A stretch of DNA of 64,000 nucleotides from assembly GCF_010731735.1 (NCBI RefSeq), contig NZ_AP022588.1:1488001-1552000 (forward strand), read 5' to 3'. Below are positions 52,490-60,780 of the stretch, one piece after another. This stretch comes from Mycolicibacterium sediminis. Its GTDB lineage: Bacteria > Actinomycetota > Actinomycetes > Mycobacteriales > Mycobacteriaceae. Numbering within the stretch: position 1 is the stretch's first letter; each line of letters starts with the position of its first letter. The position numbers were made by a program, and so were the translations under genes. The notes beneath the pieces were generated by a model. It did not search any database, was not told the DNA's origin, and was given only the letters and a program-made list of their open reading frames with translations.

Positions 52490-53539
52490 ATGAAGCACTT
52501 CACGTTCGGCCGTAACAACGGCTTACGAGTCTCCGAGCTGGCGCTTGGCGCTGGGAACTTCGGCACGGGATGGGGCTACGGCGCCGACCTCGACACGTCA
52601 CGCGCGATCGTCGACCGGTTCGCCGAGGCGGGTGGCACCTTCATCGACACCGCCGCGACCTATCAGGTGGGCCAGTCCGAGGAGTTCCTCGGCCGGATCC
52701 TCGCGGGCCGTCGCGAGGACGTCACCCTCGCCACCAAGTTCGCGGTCGGCGGCACCAAGGAAGGCAGCGGCGCGCTGCAGACGGGCAACGGCAGGCGTGC
52801 CATGTTCCGGTCCGTCGAGCACAGCCTGCGCCGCCTGGACACCGACTACATCGACCTGCTGTGGGTGCACTGGCCCGACTTCGTCACCCCCGTCGACGAG
52901 ATCGTGCGGGCGTTCCATGACCTCGTCTCCTCCGGCAAGGTGCTCTACGCCGGGCTGTCGAACTTCCCGGCGTGGCTCACCGCGCGCGGCGTGACGCTCG
53001 CGGAGGTCCGGGGTTGGTCGCCGATCTCCGCCGTGCAGTTCGAGTACAGCCTCGTCGAGCGGACCGCGGACCGCGACGTCCTGCCGATGGTGGAGTCGCT
53101 CGGCCTGGGCGCCGCGCTGTGGTCGCCGCTGGGCGGTGGCCTGCTGACCGGGAAGTACCGCGACGGCGCGTCCGGCCGGCTGACGGAGTGGAACAAGGTG
53201 GTGCACAGCGAGGACGGACCGGTGAAGACGGCGACCGTGGACGAGGTGCTCGCGGTGGCCGCCGAACTGGACGTGCCGCCCGGCCGGGTCGCGGTGGCGT
53301 GGCTGCTGGAGCGTGGCCGTCGCTCCCCGACGGGAGTCGTGCCGATCATCGGGCCGCGCACGGTCGAGCAGCTCGACGAGTACCTCGCCGCCCTGAACCT
53401 CGACCTCGGCGACCACTACGGGCGACTCGACGAGGTCAGTCGCATCTCGCTGGGCCAGCCGCACCAGCAGATCTCCGAGCAGCTGACGGCGACGCGCGGC
53501 GGCGGCGAGTTCAGGCCTCCGCGGATTCCGTCTGCGTGA
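52490..53539 (+). CDS. Aldo/keto reductase
   Basis: A 349-residue NADPH-dependent TIM-barrel oxidoreductase. Catalytic residues are visible: Asp and Tyr in FIDTAATYQVGQSEE, Lys in VTLATKFAV and His in LLWVHWPDF. The cofactor site is near GVVPIIGPRTVEQLDEYL. It follows the amidohydrolase by 42 bases on the same strand. Its last 29 bases overlap the 3' end of the convergent lipW. The substrate is an unknown aldehyde or ketone, possibly from the adjoining pathway. Confidence 0.88.
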   Translation: MKHFTFGRNNGLRVSELALGAGNFGTGWGYGADLDTSRAIVDRFAEAGGTFIDTAATYQVGQSEEFLGRILAGRREDVTLATKFAVGGTKEGSGALQTGNGRRAMFRSVEHSLRRLDTDYIDLLWVHWPDFVTPVDEIVRAFHDLVSSGKVLYAGLSNFPAWLTARGVTLAEVRGWSPISAVQFEYSLVERTADRDVLPMVESLGLGAALWSPLGGGLLTGKYRDGASGRLTEWNKVVHSEDGPVKTATVDEVLAVAAELDVPPGRVAVAWLLERGRRSPTGVVPIIGPRTVEQLDEYLAALNLDLGDHYGRLDEVSRISLGQPHQQISEQLTATRGGGEFRPPRIPSA

Positions 53540-54419
53540 GGTTGCGGCGCAGGAAGTCGACCTGGTCGGCGAAGAACGACTGCGCGACGGCGGCTTTCGG
53601 CGCCAACCCGTCGAAGCCGTGGAACGCGCCCCGAACGACCTCGACGTCGCACGGCACGCCGGCCTCCCGGAGACGATCGGCATAGGCGAGGTCCTCGTCG
53701 TGGAACAGGTCGAGCGAGCCGACACCGATCCACGCCGGCGGCAACCCGGCCAGATCGGTGCGCCGCCCGGGTACGGCCGACTCGGGGTCGGCGCCGCCGA
53801 GGTAGCTCGCCCACCCGAACACGTTCGACGCCTGCGTCCACAACCGGTGGTTCGCGCTGTCGAGGCCGGCCTGGCGCGCCGACCGGTCGTCGAGCATCGG
53901 GTACACGAGCACCTGCGCCGCCACGTCGACCCGGCCGCGGTCCCGCGCCGCCAGCGCGAGCGCCGCCGCGAGCCCGCCGCCCGCGCTGGCACCGGCGATG
54001 GCGACCCGCGACGGGTCGACGGCCGGTAGCCCCGCCAGCCAGACGAGCGCGTCGTGGCAGTCGTCGAGCGCCGCCGGGTACGGGTTCTCCGGCGCCAGTC
54101 GGTACTTCACCGCGGCGACGGTGACGCCGAGCTGGTCGGCGAGCTTGCGGCAGCCGGCGTCGTCCTGGCTCGGGCTGCCGATGACGTAGCCGCCGCCGTG
54201 GATCCACAGCACGGCGGGGCCGGGCGCGGTGGCCCCGGCGGGACGGTGCAGCCGGACGCCGACGCCCGACGACAGGGTCAGCACCTCGACGTCCGTGGGT
54301 GCCGCCTTGCGGTCCATGGCCTTCGACAGTGTGCGGAGCACGGGCAGCGACCGCTTGGTGATCACCGTGCGGGGCAGCCGGCGGGCCATGCGACGCAGTT
54401 CGGGGTGAAAGTCGTCCAC
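53511..54419 (-). CDS. lipW: Esterase/lipase LipW (hormone-sensitive lipase family)
   Basis: A 302-residue alpha/beta hydrolase of the hormone-sensitive lipase family. The oxyanion motif HGGGYVIGSPSQDD and the nucleophile elbow GASAGGGLAAALAL are intact, with Asp in the GSLDLFHDEDLAYAD region and His in GAFHGFDGLAPKA. Length and position after the Rv0216-like gene match Rv0217c. It converges on the aldo/keto reductase with a 29-base overlap. ATG 54419 starts a leader typical of the Lip proteins (MDDFHPELRRMARRL). Confidence 0.88.
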   Translation of the reverse strand: MDDFHPELRRMARRLPRTVITKRSLPVLRTLSKAMDRKAAPTDVEVLTLSSGVGVRLHRPAGATAPGPAVLWIHGGGYVIGSPSQDDAGCRKLADQLGVTVAAVKYRLAPENPYPAALDDCHDALVWLAGLPAVDPSRVAIAGASAGGGLAAALALAARDRGRVDVAAQVLVYPMLDDRSARQAGLDSANHRLWTQASNVFGWASYLGGADPESAVPGRRTDLAGLPPAWIGVGSLDLFHDEDLAYADRLREAGVPCDVEVVRGAFHGFDGLAPKAAVAQSFFADQVDFLRRNLTQTESAEA

Positions 54420-54463
54420 GCGCTCGACCCTACTGCCGGCCCCGTGCGTGGTTGGCCCCTTCG

Positions 54464-54538
54464 GCGAGCGTTCCGCAAGCGGCTCCAGTGTCTGCGGGCG
54501 ACACGCCGACCCCAGACCTGAGTTTGCGCACGCTCGCG
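54464..54538 (+). repeat. Dispersed nested-hairpin repeat, copy B
   Basis: A 75-bp variant between lipW and the phosphonate regulator. It has the GCGAGCG left end, the core TGTCTGCGGGCGACACGCCG from 54489, and the right arm TTTGCGCACGCTCGCG. About 14 extra bases (CCGCAAGCGG region, itself a small palindrome) lie between the left end and the core. Its 3' end touches the stop codon of the GntR gene. Confidence 0.7.
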
Positions 54539-54539
54539 C

Positions 54540-55226
54540 TCAGGTGAGCCGCGCCTCGAACGCGACCCGATCCCCGCGGTACAGCGCATGCACCACCTCG
54601 ATCGGCGTCCCGTCGGTGTCCAGCGAGCGTCGGTGCAACCGCAGCATCGGCATCGCCGTCGTCGACTCGAGCAGCCCGGCCTCTCGCGGAGCCGCCAGCA
54701 CCGTCTCGATGCGCTCGACAGCCGACCCGAACGTCACGCCGGTCGCCCGAATCGCCGCGTACAGCGAGGTGGTGGGGTCGAACGTCTTGCGGAACGTGCC
54801 GAAGCGGTGGCTCGGCAGGTGGGTGCTCTCCAGTCCGATGCGCTGACCGTCGGCGAGCAGGATGCGCTCGAGGCGCATCACCGCGACGCCCTCCGTCACG
54901 TCGAGGGCGTCGGCCAGTTCGGCGGTGGCGGGCACGTCGTCCCACGTCACCAGGATGCGGCCGGGCTTACGACCCATCCGCAGCGCGCCCTCGGTGTAGG
55001 AACTCAGCGAAAGCGGTTGCACCAGTTTTGACTTCGCGACGACGGTGCCGCGGCCGCGCCGCTCGATGCGGCCCTCGACGAGCAGTTCGTGCAGCGCCTG
55101 GCGCAGGGTCTCGCGGGCCACGCCGAACCTCGTCGCGAGTTCCCGCTCGGGCGGGAACGGATCGCCCTCGACGAGCCCGTCGAGCAGTTCGTCGAGCGCC
55201 GTGCGGATCTGGTGCGGCTTGCTCAC
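54540..55226 (-). CDS. GntR regulator of the phosphonate locus (HutC/PhnF type)
   Basis: A 228-residue repressor. The winged helix-turn-helix is at about 1-70 (FPPERELATRFGVARETLRQALHELLVEGRIERRGRGTVVA in parts). A UTRA domain follows (GVAVMRLERILLADGQRIGLESTHLPSHRF and MPMLRLHRRSLDTDGTPIEVVHALYRGDRVAFEARL). The GTG start overlaps the HD-gene stop by four bases, so both are made together. The TTGGTCTATACCAA core of the nearby palindrome is the kind of site this subfamily binds. The effector is likely 2-aminoethylphosphonate or a breakdown product (inference). Confidence 0.87.
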   Translation of the reverse strand: MSKPHQIRTALDELLDGLVEGDPFPPERELATRFGVARETLRQALHELLVEGRIERRGRGTVVAKSKLVQPLSLSSYTEGALRMGRKPGRILVTWDDVPATAELADALDVTEGVAVMRLERILLADGQRIGLESTHLPSHRFGTFRKTFDPTTSLYAAIRATGVTFGSAVERIETVLAAPREAGLLESTTAMPMLRLHRRSLDTDGTPIEVVHALYRGDRVAFEARLT

Positions 55227-55732
55227 CGCGCGGCCACCCGTTCGGCGATTGACAGCACCTGGGCCACCGTCAGTCCGCGCGCGGCCGGATCCTTCGCCGC
55301 GTCGTCGTAGCGGCGCAGCCGCAGGGCGTCCGGCCACCACGGGTGCTCGGTCCACGCCGCGTCGACGCCCGCGCCACCCTGCGCCTGCAGCGAGGCGACC
55401 GACGTCTCGGAAAGTGCTGCCGCATAACCAGGTTCGGTGGCGGTCAGGTAACGCTTGGCGGCGACGTGGGCGCCTGCCAGCCACGCGACGCGCTCGCCGA
55501 AGCGTGGTCGCAACCACTTCCGGGCGGCCGCGTCGTGCGCCGTCGACGGCCCGAGCAGCGGGCTGTGTGCGACGTCGTGTAGGGCAGCGGCGAGGACCAG
55601 TTCGTCGTCGGCGCCGTCGTCGACGGCCCGCGCCGCGGACTGCAGCGCGTGGTCGAGTTCGTCGACGGCCTCCTCGTCCCACACGCCACGCAGCGAACGC
55701 AGGACGGTGGCGGTCTCGGCCAGCTGGTGCAT
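55223..55732 (-). CDS. HD-domain protein of phosphonate operons (PhnZ-like)
   Basis: A 169-residue HD-domain protein. The metal ligands of the family can be followed: His28 in ELDHAL, His52-Asp53 in ALHDVAH, His66 in STAHDAA, His89 in AGAHVAA, and a C-terminal Asp in LRRYDDAAKD. PhnZ enzymes are mixed-valent di-iron oxygenases that cleave 1-hydroxy-2-aminoethylphosphonate to glycine and phosphate. The usual partner, the dioxygenase PhnY, is not in this window. The family also includes phosphonate-linked HD proteins of unproven activity. Upstream is the divergent operator region. Confidence 0.78.
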   Translation of the reverse strand: MHQLAETATVLRSLRGVWDEEAVDELDHALQSAARAVDDGADDELVLAAALHDVAHSPLLGPSTAHDAAARKWLRPRFGERVAWLAGAHVAAKRYLTATEPGYAAALSETSVASLQAQGGAGVDAAWTEHPWWPDALRLRRYDDAAKDPAARGLTVAQVLSIAERVAAR

Positions 55733-55748
55733 GCGTCGAGTGTAACCC

Positions 55749-55768
55749 CAATTGGTCTATACCAATTG
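55749..55768. promoter_or_regulatory. GntR-type operator of the phosphonate locus
   Basis: CAATTGGTCTATACCAATTG is a perfect inverted repeat with 8-bp arms and a CTAT centre. It lies 16 bases upstream of the HD gene start and 73 bases before the flavoenzyme start, so one repressor dimer could shut both directions. The GGTCTATACC core matches sites bound by HutC/PhnF-type GntR regulators. Confidence 0.8.
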
Positions 55769-55841
55769 TTAACCTGTTGTTCCGCCCCCGACCATCCGGA
55801 GGTCGGTGCGGCGACGTCCACACCTTGAAAGGTCTGTTCCC

Positions 55842-56957
55842 ATGCGTATGACCATCATCGGCGGCGGCATCCTCGGCACCGCCCATGCGCTGGAGGCCGT
55901 TCGACGCGGCCACCACGTCACCCACCTCGAACGCGAGGTCGAGGCGCGCGGCGCCACGGTGCGCAACTTCGGACTGGTGTGGGTCTCCGGCCGCTCGGCC
56001 GTCGAACTGGAGGCCGCGCTGCGGTCCCGCGAGCTGTGGGAGCGGATCGGTGCCGACGTCCCGGGCGTCGGGTTCCGGCCCGTCGGGTCGCTGACCCTGC
56101 TGCGGACCCCGCGAGAAGTCGCCGTCGCCGAGGAGGCCGCCACGCGGTCCGACGCCGCTGCCCGGGGTTTCCAGTTCGTCGACGCGGATCGGGTACGCGA
56201 GATCAACCCGGCCCTGCGCGGCAAGTTCATTGGCGCACTGCACTGTTCGACCGATGCGGCCGTCGAGTCCCGCCAGGCCCTGCCCGCCATCCGCAGCCAC
56301 CTCCAAGCGTCGGGTCGCTACCAGTGGGTGCCCGGCACGGAGGCGCGCTCGGTGTCCGGGCGGACCGTCGTCGACGACCGCGGCCGCCGGTACGACGCCG
56401 ACCTCGTGATCGTGTGCCCCGGCGCAGCCCACGGTGGCCTCACCCGGGAGATCGCGGGCGACCTGCCGGTGCGACGCGTGCGGCTGCAGATGATGCAGAC
56501 CGAACCGCTCGGTGAAACGCTCACAACGTCGATCGCCGACGGCGACAGCTTCCGCTACTACCCGGGTTTCGCCGGCGACGCGCTGACTGCCCTCCGCGAC
56601 GCCGAACCGCAGGACGACGTCGCCGCCGAACGCCGGATGCAACTGCTGTGCGTGCAGCGCGCGCACGGCGGTCTCACGATCGGCGACACCCATGCCTACG
56701 ACGAGCCGTTCGACTTCGACGTCCACGAGTCGCCGTACGCCTACCTGACCGGCGTCGTCGAGGAGTTCCTCGGCCGGCCGCTGCCCACGATCCGGCAACG
56801 GTGGGCGGGCGTCTACAGCCAGTGCATCGAGCCCGGTGAGCTGGTCTGCCGCGTCATGGCCGACGACGGCGTATGGGTGGTCACCGGCCCGGGTGGTCGT
56901 GGCATGACGCTGGGCCCCGTCATCGCCGAACAGACCGCCGATCTGCTTGAACTCTGA
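55842..56957 (+). CDS. FAD-dependent oxidoreductase of phosphonate operons
   Basis: A 371-residue D-amino-acid-oxidase-type flavoenzyme. The dinucleotide fold starts at once (MTIIGGGILGTAHALEAVRRGHHVTHLE), with VRNFGLVWVSGR near the flavin and a C-terminal FAD motif VVTGPGGRGMTLGPVIAE. It resembles the TIGR03364-type enzymes found next to phosphonatase genes; as I recall, such enzymes oxidise 2-aminoethylphosphonate or its N-methyl form towards phosphonoacetaldehyde. It is the first gene of the + strand operon and would feed the HAD enzyme downstream. ATG 55842 has GAAAGG 9 bases upstream. Confidence 0.85.
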   Translation: MRMTIIGGGILGTAHALEAVRRGHHVTHLEREVEARGATVRNFGLVWVSGRSAVELEAALRSRELWERIGADVPGVGFRPVGSLTLLRTPREVAVAEEAATRSDAAARGFQFVDADRVREINPALRGKFIGALHCSTDAAVESRQALPAIRSHLQASGRYQWVPGTEARSVSGRTVVDDRGRRYDADLVIVCPGAAHGGLTREIAGDLPVRRVRLQMMQTEPLGETLTTSIADGDSFRYYPGFAGDALTALRDAEPQDDVAAERRMQLLCVQRAHGGLTIGDTHAYDEPFDFDVHESPYAYLTGVVEEFLGRPLPTIRQRWAGVYSQCIEPGELVCRVMADDGVWVVTGPGGRGMTLGPVIAEQTADLLEL

Positions 56958-56968
56958 GAGGAACTGAC

Positions 56969-57670
56969 ATGCCCGACAACGAGATTCAACTCGCCGTCAT
57001 CGACATGGCCGGCACCACCGTCGCCGACGACGGGCTGGTGGTCAGCGCGTTCGACGCCGCCGCCACCGCGGTGGGTCTGCCCACCGACGGACCGGAGCGC
57101 GACCGCGCACGCCAGTACGTGCTCGACACCATGGGTCAGTCCAAGATCGTGGTGTTCCGTGGGCTGTTCGGCGACGAGGACCGCGCCCAGCGCGCCAACG
57201 CCGAGTTCGAGGGCGCATACGAGCGGGCCATCGACGAGGGCGGTGCACGGCCGATCGACGGCGCGGCAGAGGCGATCACGCTGCTGCGGGACGCCGGGGT
57301 GAAGGTCGCACTGACCACCGGCTTCAGTGGCACGACGCAGGAGAAACTGCTCGCCGCGCTCGGATGGCAGACGCTGCCGGACCTCGTCCTGGCCCCCGGG
57401 AACGGCGTCCGCGGCCGCCCGTACCCGGACCTGATCCTCACCGCGCTGATCCGGCTGGAGGCCGACGCGGTCACCTCAGTTGCCGCCCTCGGCGACACCT
57501 CGAGTGACGTCGAGAGCGCACTCCGTGCCGGATGTGCCGTCGCCGCAGGCACTCTCACCGGCGCCCACGATGCCGACCGGCTGTGGGCCGCCCACGCGAC
57601 CCATGTCGTCGCCGACGTTGCCGAGTTCGCCGACCTGATCATCACCTCCAACCGCACCGCGAAGGGCTGA
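56969..57670 (+). CDS. Phosphonatase-like HAD hydrolase (PhnX-related)
   Basis: A 233-residue HAD enzyme. Motif I VIDMAGTTVADDG contains the nucleophile Asp12 and the small AGT pattern of phosphonatases. Motif II is Thr in ALTTGFSG, motif III the basic residue in RGRPYPD, motif IV GDTSSDVES. Lys59 in DTMGQSKIVVFRGLF sits where PhnX forms a Schiff base with phosphonoacetaldehyde. It should cleave phosphonoacetaldehyde to acetaldehyde and phosphate, the C-P bond-breaking step. It starts 11 bases after the flavoenzyme with a good ribosome site (GAGAGGAA). Confidence 0.87.
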   Translation: MPDNEIQLAVIDMAGTTVADDGLVVSAFDAAATAVGLPTDGPERDRARQYVLDTMGQSKIVVFRGLFGDEDRAQRANAEFEGAYERAIDEGGARPIDGAAEAITLLRDAGVKVALTTGFSGTTQEKLLAALGWQTLPDLVLAPGNGVRGRPYPDLILTALIRLEADAVTSVAALGDTSSDVESALRAGCAVAAGTLTGAHDADRLWAAHATHVVADVAEFADLIITSNRTAKG

Positions 57671-57672
57671 CC

Positions 57673-58713
57673 ATGACGAGACCACTGCTGCGGGCGGGCC
57701 TCGCCGCTCTCCTCGCGCTCACCATGACCGCGTGCGGCGGCACCGGCTCGTCGGGCTCCGGCGGCGGTGAGACGATCACCGTCTACAGCGCCGACGGCCT
57801 CGCGACCTGGTACGAGGGGCGGTTCAAGCAGTTCACCGACGACACCGGCATCAACGTGAACATCGTCGAGGCCGGCTCCGGCGAGGTGGTGTCGCGGGTC
57901 GAGAAGGAGCAGTCCAACCCGCAGGCCGACCTGCTGGTGACGCTGCCTCCGTTCATTCAGAAGGCCGCCGAGTCGAACCTGTTGCAGCCCAGTGGCGTCG
58001 ACGCCAGCGGGATCCCCAGCGACCAGGTGGGTCCCGACGCCAGCTACGTCCCGATCGTCAACAACGCGCTGAGCTTCATCGCCAACCCCGGCGCCAACCC
58101 GCAGCCCGCGACCTGGGACGACCTGCTGAAGCCCGAGTTCAAGGGCAAGCTGCAGTACTCCACGCCCGGTCAGGCCGGCGACGGCACGGCGGTGCTGATC
58201 CTGCTGCAGCAGCTGATGGGCAAGCCTGGCGCGCTGGACTACCTGACGAAGCTGCAGGCCAACAACGTCGGCCCGTCGTCGTCGACCGGCAAGCTCCAGC
58301 CCAAGGTGAGCAATGGCGAGCTGCTGGTCGCCAACGGGGACGTGCAGATGAACCTCGGCTCCATCAAGGACGACGGCTCGACGTTCCGGATCTTCATCCC
58401 GGCCGACGCGAGCGGCAAGAAGACGACCGTCTCGCTGCCCTACGTGGCAGGCGTGACCAAGGGCGCACCGCATGCCGACGGCGCGAAGAAGCTACTGGCG
58501 TACCTGATCTCCGAGGACGTCCAGAAGACCGTCGCGACCGATGCCCTCGGCATCCCGGTACTGACGTCCCTGACCGAGTCGTCGGGAGCCGCCGAGCCGA
58601 ACACCCCGTCCGGCGTCCTCGCCGGCGTCGACGTCATGGTGCCGGACTGGAACTCCGTCCTGGCCGACCTCGACGCCGACCTGGCGGCGTACCAGAAGGC
58701 GACCGGTAGCTGA
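57673..58713 (+). CDS. Phosphonate ABC transporter substrate-binding lipoprotein
   Basis: A 346-residue lipoprotein with a signal peptide and lipobox (LTMTAC), then a family 1 solute-binding fold. The strand ETITVYSADG opens domain 1; VEAGSGEVVSRVEKEQSNPQADL, the hinge region ATWDDLLKPEFKGKLQYSTPGQAGDG and NLGSIKDDGS follow. It resembles the iron/2-aminoethylphosphonate binding subgroup. ATG 57673 lies 2 bases after the HAD stop and the ATPase gene starts 1 base after its own. The ligand is inferred from the operon. Confidence 0.88.
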   Translation: MTRPLLRAGLAALLALTMTACGGTGSSGSGGGETITVYSADGLATWYEGRFKQFTDDTGINVNIVEAGSGEVVSRVEKEQSNPQADLLVTLPPFIQKAAESNLLQPSGVDASGIPSDQVGPDASYVPIVNNALSFIANPGANPQPATWDDLLKPEFKGKLQYSTPGQAGDGTAVLILLQQLMGKPGALDYLTKLQANNVGPSSSTGKLQPKVSNGELLVANGDVQMNLGSIKDDGSTFRIFIPADASGKKTTVSLPYVAGVTKGAPHADGAKKLLAYLISEDVQKTVATDALGIPVLTSLTESSGAAEPNTPSGVLAGVDVMVPDWNSVLADLDADLAAYQKATGS

Positions 58714-58714
58714 C

Positions 58715-59878
58715 GTGACCGACATCGGGCTCGGGCGGACGACCGCCGCGCCGTCGACGACCACAGCACTCGAAAAAGATTCGCCTGCAATCGTCTTCGA
58801 CCGCGTCGGGGTGAGCTACGGGCGGGGTAGGAAGGCGACCGCGGCGCTGGTCGACTTCAACCTCCGCGTGGCGGCGGGGGAGACGGTGGCGCTGCTCGGT
58901 CCCAGTGGATCGGGCAAGTCGACGGCGCTGAACGCGTTGGCGGGGTTCGTGCGACCGACGTCGGGCTGGGTGCGACTGGCCGGTCGCGACGTCACCGACC
59001 TGCCGCCGGCCAAGCGGGGCATCGGCGTGGTCCTGCAGTCCTACGCCCTGTTCCCGCACATGCGGGTAACCGACAACGTTGCCTTCGGCTTGAGATCGCA
59101 GCGGGTGCCACGGGCGCAGGTCGCCGGCAGGGTCGCCGAGGCCCTCGACATGGTCGGCATGTCCGCCTATGCAGGCCGCCTGCCGCGCGAACTCTCCGGC
59201 GGCCAGCAGCAGCGCGTCGCGATCGCCCGCGCGCTGGCGATCCGGCCGAAGGTCCTGCTCCTCGACGAGCCACTCGCCGCACTCGACGCCCAACTGCGAC
59301 AGTCGATGCTGGCCGAGCTGCAGCGGCTGAAGGAGGCGCTGCCGGACACCGCCATGCTCTACGTCACCCACGATCAATCGGAGGCGCTCGCCCTGGCCGA
59401 CCGCATCGTGGTGATGAACGACGCTCGCCTGATGGACGTCGACACCGCCGACAATCTGTGGAAGCGGCCGCCGACGAGCTTCACCGCCGCATTCCTCGGC
59501 GGCGCCAACCTCATTCCCTGCACCGTGGGCCGGGTGATCGGCACCTCGGCGCTGGTCACCTTCGCCCACAAGACCGCCAACACCGAGGCTCCGCAGCCGG
59601 CGGTGGGCCGCGTGGACTGGGCGCCCGGCTCCAGAGCGCTGCTTTGCGTCCGCCCGCACGCTCTGCGCATCGTGTCGCTGGGCGACCGGGACGCGTTGCG
59701 CGCCAACGTGACCGCAGCGGCGTGGCGCGGCGCGACCACCAGGCTGGTGCTGTCGGTCGGCGGCATGCCCGACCAGCTGCTCGACGTCGACGTCCCCGGC
59801 AATGCCCGGTTCGAGATCGGCACCGAGGTCGGGGTCCGGTTCCCCGAGCCGGCCGGCGTGCTGGTCGCATCGCCGTGA
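58715..59878 (+). CDS. Phosphonate ABC transporter ATP-binding protein
   Basis: A 387-residue importer ATPase. Walker A GPSGSGKST, Q loop VLQSYALFPHM, signature LSGGQQQRVAIARAL, Walker B LLLDEPLAALD and switch His in VTHDQSEA are all intact. The C-terminal ~120 residues form a TOBE-like regulatory domain (GGANLIPCTVGRVIG, LLCVRPHALRIV, GGMPDQLLDVDVPG), as in PotA and PhnT-type ATPases. GTG 58715 is used, with one base between it and the previous stop. It powers the two permeases that follow. Confidence 0.93.
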   Translation: MTDIGLGRTTAAPSTTTALEKDSPAIVFDRVGVSYGRGRKATAALVDFNLRVAAGETVALLGPSGSGKSTALNALAGFVRPTSGWVRLAGRDVTDLPPAKRGIGVVLQSYALFPHMRVTDNVAFGLRSQRVPRAQVAGRVAEALDMVGMSAYAGRLPRELSGGQQQRVAIARALAIRPKVLLLDEPLAALDAQLRQSMLAELQRLKEALPDTAMLYVTHDQSEALALADRIVVMNDARLMDVDTADNLWKRPPTSFTAAFLGGANLIPCTVGRVIGTSALVTFAHKTANTEAPQPAVGRVDWAPGSRALLCVRPHALRIVSLGDRDALRANVTAAAWRGATTRLVLSVGGMPDQLLDVDVPGNARFEIGTEVGVRFPEPAGVLVASP

Positions 59879-60780
59879 CGGTCCTCGACGCACCGGCACC
59901 CGAGGCCACCGCGCGGCGGACCGATCCGCCGCGGTCGCGGGCCGTGTGGTGGGCGGTGCCGCCGCTGCTCGTCGTGCTGGCAGCGGTGCTGTACCCGCTC
60001 GTCAGGGTGTGCCTCGAGTCGTTCGGCGGAGCGACGGGATCGTCGACGTGGGGCGGCGTGCTCGGGTCGGAGGCATTCCGGGATGCGTTGTGGCGCACGA
60101 TCGCCATTGCGGCGACGTCGACGGTCGGCTGCCTGGTGCTCGGTACCTTCCTGGCGATCGTGCTGGCCTTCGTGCCGTTCCCCGGCTCACAGGTGGTGGG
60201 ACGGCTCATCGATACCGTGCTGGCGCTGCCGTCGTTCCTGATCACGCTGGCGTTCACGTTCCTCTACGGCACCGCGGGCGCGGTGAACGCGGCGCTCGCG
60301 GGGCTGACGGGCGACGCGTCGCCGCTCCTGAACTTCCTCTACACGCCGGCGGGTGTCATCGCCGCCGAGATCACGTTCTTCACGCCGTTCGTCATCCGCC
60401 CGCTGCTGGCCTCGTTCTCGACGCTGCCGCGGGCGCAGCTCGACGTGGCGGCCAGCCTGGGGGCGTCACCGCTGCGGGTGCTGCGGACGGTGGTGCTGCC
60501 AGAGGCGTGGCCCGCACTGGTGGCGGGTGGCAGCCTCGTTCTGCTGTTGACGCTCAACGAGTTCGGCATCGTGCTATTCACCGGCGCGAAGGGCGTGACC
60601 ACGCTGCCGGTGCTGATCTATACGCGCGGCATCGTGACGTTCGACCTGCCGGGCGCCGCGGTGATCGCCACCGTGCAGATCGCGCTGTCGCTGACGCTGT
60701 ACACGCTCTACCGGGTGGTCTTCGCACGCCTGATGACGGGGAGGGGTGAGACCGATGCTGTTGTGGACCCGCCGAAGTAG
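59875..60780 (+). CDS. Phosphonate ABC transporter permease 1
   Basis: A 301-residue inner-membrane subunit with about six helices. The EAA loop that contacts the ATPase is LDVAASLGASPLRVLRTVVLPEAWPAL (about residues 190-216). GTG 59875 overlaps the ATPase stop by four bases, and the frame is preceded by a non-conserved reading that can be ignored. Sequence type is the PhnU/PotB-like permease. Its 3' end overlaps the start of permease 2 by 26 bases. Confidence 0.9.
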   Translation: MTVLDAPAPEATARRTDPPRSRAVWWAVPPLLVVLAAVLYPLVRVCLESFGGATGSSTWGGVLGSEAFRDALWRTIAIAATSTVGCLVLGTFLAIVLAFVPFPGSQVVGRLIDTVLALPSFLITLAFTFLYGTAGAVNAALAGLTGDASPLLNFLYTPAGVIAAEITFFTPFVIRPLLASFSTLPRAQLDVAASLGASPLRVLRTVVLPEAWPALVAGGSLVLLLTLNEFGIVLFTGAKGVTTLPVLIYTRGIVTFDLPGAAVIATVQIALSLTLYTLYRVVFARLMTGRGETDAVVDPPK

